A stretch of DNA of 6,512 nt from Alistipes sp. (GTDB lineage: Bacteria > Bacteroidota > Bacteroidia > Bacteroidales > Rikenellaceae): assembly GCA_022511355.1 (NCBI GenBank), contig JAFLRS010000092.1, forward strand, positions 1 to 6,512, written 5' to 3'. This document shows positions 4,232 to 6,512 of this stretch, in pieces. Each line of letters starts with the position of its first letter. The first letter of the stretch is position 1. Below the pieces are notes generated by a model. The model made no database searches. It worked only from the letters and a program-made list of their open reading frames with translations, and was not told the DNA's origin. A program made the translations under genes and the position numbers.

Positions 4232-6512
4232 TTATCTCATTCCCGGAGGAGGGCCCATCGGTCGCTGACCTCCGCTGCGGCCCATGCCAACGGCACCCGA
4301 CGACTCGTTATAGTCGTAATCTTTGGTGCTGGTGGAGCCTTTCTTGCCGAAGTGACGCAGATTGTATACGAACTGCACGCTGTAATAGCGGCCTATTACG
4401 CTGTTCCATGAGTTCTGGGTGTATCCCGAGCCGGTAGAGCGTGCGAATGCCGTATTTTGATTGGCCACGTCGTTCACGCCAACCTGAATCTCGCCCAACT
4501 GATTTTTGAAAATCTTCTTGCCGAGGTAGAGATTGCAGAGTACGTAACTTTCGTTGTAGTCGTTCGTGAATCCGATGTATTGCACATAGGAGCAGTTCGC
4601 CGTAAAGGTGAATCCCTTCCAGAACACCCATTTCAATGCACCCGAAGCCGTGTGGTTGAAATAATTGTTCTTGCCGCTGCCGTTCTGTGCCGCGGTGTTC
4701 CATGCCTGATTGTAGCCTCCGCTCCACGACAGCGTGAAGTCGATATTTTCCGAGATGTTGCTGCCCAACGTGACATTGAGGTCGTAACCTATGTTTTTGG
4801 CCTTGTTGGTGGTAAATATGTGCTGCTGCATCTTTTCGAACGACTCGTAAATAGCCGAGGGAACGATGTTGTAATTTACGCCGGCCATGATGTTAAGGTT
4901 GCACTTCATGAACGAGAGGGGCAGACCCAAACTTACGTGCGTGCGGAGGAACCAGTATCCGTCCATATTCTCGTATGAGGTTACGCGCTGCGGATGATAG
5001 GTTACGCCGTTTACATCCACATCGGTGACTCCGTTCCGGTTGTACCACGTCGAGGAGGATATGTAGTTCTGCTGATGGTTCATCATGAACATCCACATGA
5101 AGGTTCGTCCCTTCTCCACGTTCGAATTGATGTAATGGAAGTTTATCGAGTGGTTGAACGCGGGATTAAGATCTTTATTACCCACGCTCAGATACTGCGG
5201 CGTCGATACGTCGTATATATCCTGCAGCTGTCCTACGGAGGGAGCGTTGGTCGAAGAGCGGAAGAATAGACGTATCGTATTTTCGCGGTTGAATGCATAG
5301 TTTGCCATCGCGAAGTAGAGTACGTTGTTGAAATTCTTCTTTATTTCGGTACTCTGACCTCCCATTACGCTTCCGCTGAGCGACGAACGCTGGTAGGAGA
5401 CGTTTGCCACGAAGGTGTTCTTGTCCTTCGAATAGCGGATGCCGGGGCCTACGTTGTGGGTCCAGTAGCCGCTCTGGTAGGCGTTGGTCATTTCGGGATT
5501 GGGCCTGTCGATTTTGAAATTGTTGTCGGTGTAGAATCCCTGCTGGTCGCGATTCGAATTTTGATAGCCCAGACGGTACGAAATGCTCAACTGGAAATAT
5601 TTGCCCAGCGGTTCGTTGTACATTACGCTTCCGCGGACGTTGTAGGTGCGCGACGGAGCGGTTATATATTGGAATATCGGGTCGTAGAGCGGCGAATCGG
5701 TAACATCGGGAATGTTGCCGCGGCCGTCTTGGCCGAGTTGCTCGCGATAATCGTCGTAATCCTCCGAGCCGTACTCCAACGGGTCGGCGTTGTTCGAGGA
5801 GATGTTGCGTCGGCTCGAATTGTCGCTGTAACGGAAGCTGCCGTCCACCGTCATGGTGCGTCCCGCCTTGCCGAGACGAACACGATACTGAAGGAATTCG
5901 TTGAAGTTCCAGCCTTTCGATTTGGTGCTGCCGTAATCTTCGTTGTAACGCAGACCGCTGGTACCGAACTGATAACCCGTCGAACGGGAGTAGGGGCTGT
6001 TGTCCTGATAGCTGAATCCGGTTCGCGACATGAGCGAATGATTCTCCGAGATTGTCCAGTCGAGACGCGCATTGAGACGATGGTTGTTGTTCGGCGTATT
6101 GGAGTAGCCGCTCCTGTAGAGCGTATCTACGGGCGTAAAGATGTCGTTGCCCATATCCATGGCCTCATCCCACTTTTCGCTGCGCGATAGGTTTTTGGTG
6201 CGCGTATTATTGAAGAAATAGCTTCCCTGGAACTTTACCTGGTCTTTCTTGCCCCATGCGTCGGAATAGTTGAGTCCGAGTGCATTTACCGATGCGACGC
6301 CGTTTTGCGGACGCACCATATACTGACCAACTCCGCGTCCTCCGCCACCACCGCCTCCGCTTACGCCGAGAATATCTTCGAACGAGAAGTTCTGCTGGTT
6401 GATGTTGTTGAACAGACCGAGCAGCGAAATTCGGCTGCTGCCCTGAAAGAAGTTTACATTACCGCCGACTATGTATTTGTGATGCGATGTAACCTCGTCG
6501 GTTTCGGGTTGA
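4232..6512 (-). CDS. TonB-dependent receptor-type outer-membrane beta-barrel protein, C-terminal part (N-terminus outside window)
   Basis: The frame is open to the right edge, giving 759 visible residues; the ATG at 6319 is internal. The visible part is almost all beta-barrel: alternating aromatic and polar strands with long Tyr/Asn/Ser/Gly-rich loops. Near the edge, GGNVNFFQGSSRISLLGLFN and NNINQQNFSFEDILGV are typical of the Bacteroidota barrel family that follows a carboxypeptidase-like regulatory domain and a plug (the outer-membrane beta-barrel family 3 type, an assignment from memory). Residues 52-58 are seven consecutive Gly in a loop, before RGVGQYM. The last strand, YYSVQFVYNLRHF, ends in the expected terminal Phe (visible residue 721). 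A 38-residue tail rich in Gly, Pro, Met and Arg follows, ending MGPPPGMR. It sits in the outer membrane and would import or bind an unknown ligand. No SusD-like partner lies downstream, so it is not a clear SusC of a polysaccharide locus. The missing N-terminus leaves the plug and TonB box unseen. Confidence 0.88.
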   Translation of the reverse strand, partial: QPETDEVTSHHKYIVGGNVNFFQGSSRISLLGLFNNINQQNFSFEDILGVSGGGGGGGRGVGQYMVRPQNGVASVNALGLNYSDAWGKKDQVKFQGSYFFNNTRTKNLSRSEKWDEAMDMGNDIFTPVDTLYRSGYSNTPNNNHRLNARLDWTISENHSLMSRTGFSYQDNSPYSRSTGYQFGTSGLRYNEDYGSTKSKGWNFNEFLQYRVRLGKAGRTMTVDGSFRYSDNSSRRNISSNNADPLEYGSEDYDDYREQLGQDGRGNIPDVTDSPLYDPIFQYITAPSRTYNVRGSVMYNEPLGKYFQLSISYRLGYQNSNRDQQGFYTDNNFKIDRPNPEMTNAYQSGYWTHNVGPGIRYSKDKNTFVANVSYQRSSLSGSVMGGQSTEIKKNFNNVLYFAMANYAFNRENTIRLFFRSSTNAPSVGQLQDIYDVSTPQYLSVGNKDLNPAFNHSINFHYINSNVEKGRTFMWMFMMNHQQNYISSSTWYNRNGVTDVDVNGVTYHPQRVTSYENMDGYWFLRTHVSLGLPLSFMKCNLNIMAGVNYNIVPSAIYESFEKMQQHIFTTNKAKNIGYDLNVTLGSNISENIDFTLSWSGGYNQAWNTAAQNGSGKNNYFNHTASGALKWVFWKGFTFTANCSYVQYIGFTNDYNESYVLCNLYLGKKIFKNQLGEIQVGVNDVANQNTAFARSTGSGYTQNSWNSVIGRYYSVQFVYNLRHFGKKGSTSTKDYDYNESSGAVGMGRSGGQRPMGPPPGMR

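Noticed and set aside
4135..4437. 100-codon frame on the plus strand over the receptor terminator
   Set aside because: It covers the terminator and the 3' end of the receptor gene antisense, and no rightward promoter is visible.
5456..6190. 244-codon open frame on the plus strand inside the receptor gene
   Set aside because: Antisense to the barrel gene; the Val/Ala/Arg-rich product is the usual shadow of Asn/Tyr/Ser/Gly-rich codons and shows no domain.

Overview
The window looks like chromosomal DNA of a member of the Bacteroidota, most likely the order Bacteroidales. Four things point there: -7 boxes of the TAnnTTTG type, start codons without Shine-Dalgarno sequences but with A/T-rich leaders, a lipoprotein with an acidic stretch right after the lipobox cysteine (the surface-export signal of this phylum), and a large TonB-dependent outer-membrane barrel protein of the Bacteroidota type. 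The genus cannot be fixed from the sequence alone.

Layout, left to right. Positions 44-1066 (minus) encode a DusB-like tRNA-dihydrouridine synthase. It diverges from argS (1146-2921, plus), the arginyl-tRNA synthetase, and each gene has its own phylum-type promoter in the short gap between them. Both are housekeeping tRNA genes. A perfect 14-bp hairpin flanked by an A run and a T run (2938-2975) closes argS and serves the convergent gene as well. Positions 2989-3843 (minus) encode a putative surface lipoprotein made of YD-like beta-hairpin repeats. Positions 4232 to the right edge (minus) hold the C-terminal 759 residues of a TonB-dependent receptor-type outer-membrane protein whose N-terminus lies outside the window.

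The 388-bp gap between the lipoprotein gene and the receptor gene (3844-4231) is the most unusual part. It contains the receptor gene's terminator, a good leftward promoter that partly overlaps it, and then a highly structured stretch ending in a strong intrinsic terminator with a GAAA tetraloop. The structure is a long rod with three helices, a central bubble and a 12-bp apical hairpin. G-U wobbles show that the folded molecule is the minus-strand transcript. It is either a free small RNA of about 260 nt or less (the rod shape recalls 6S RNA), or a 5' leader with an attenuator for the lipoprotein gene, which has no clear promoter of its own. I could not assign it to a known RNA family.

There are no mobile elements, tRNA or rRNA genes or CRISPR arrays. 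Several long frames antisense to the real genes are coding shadows.
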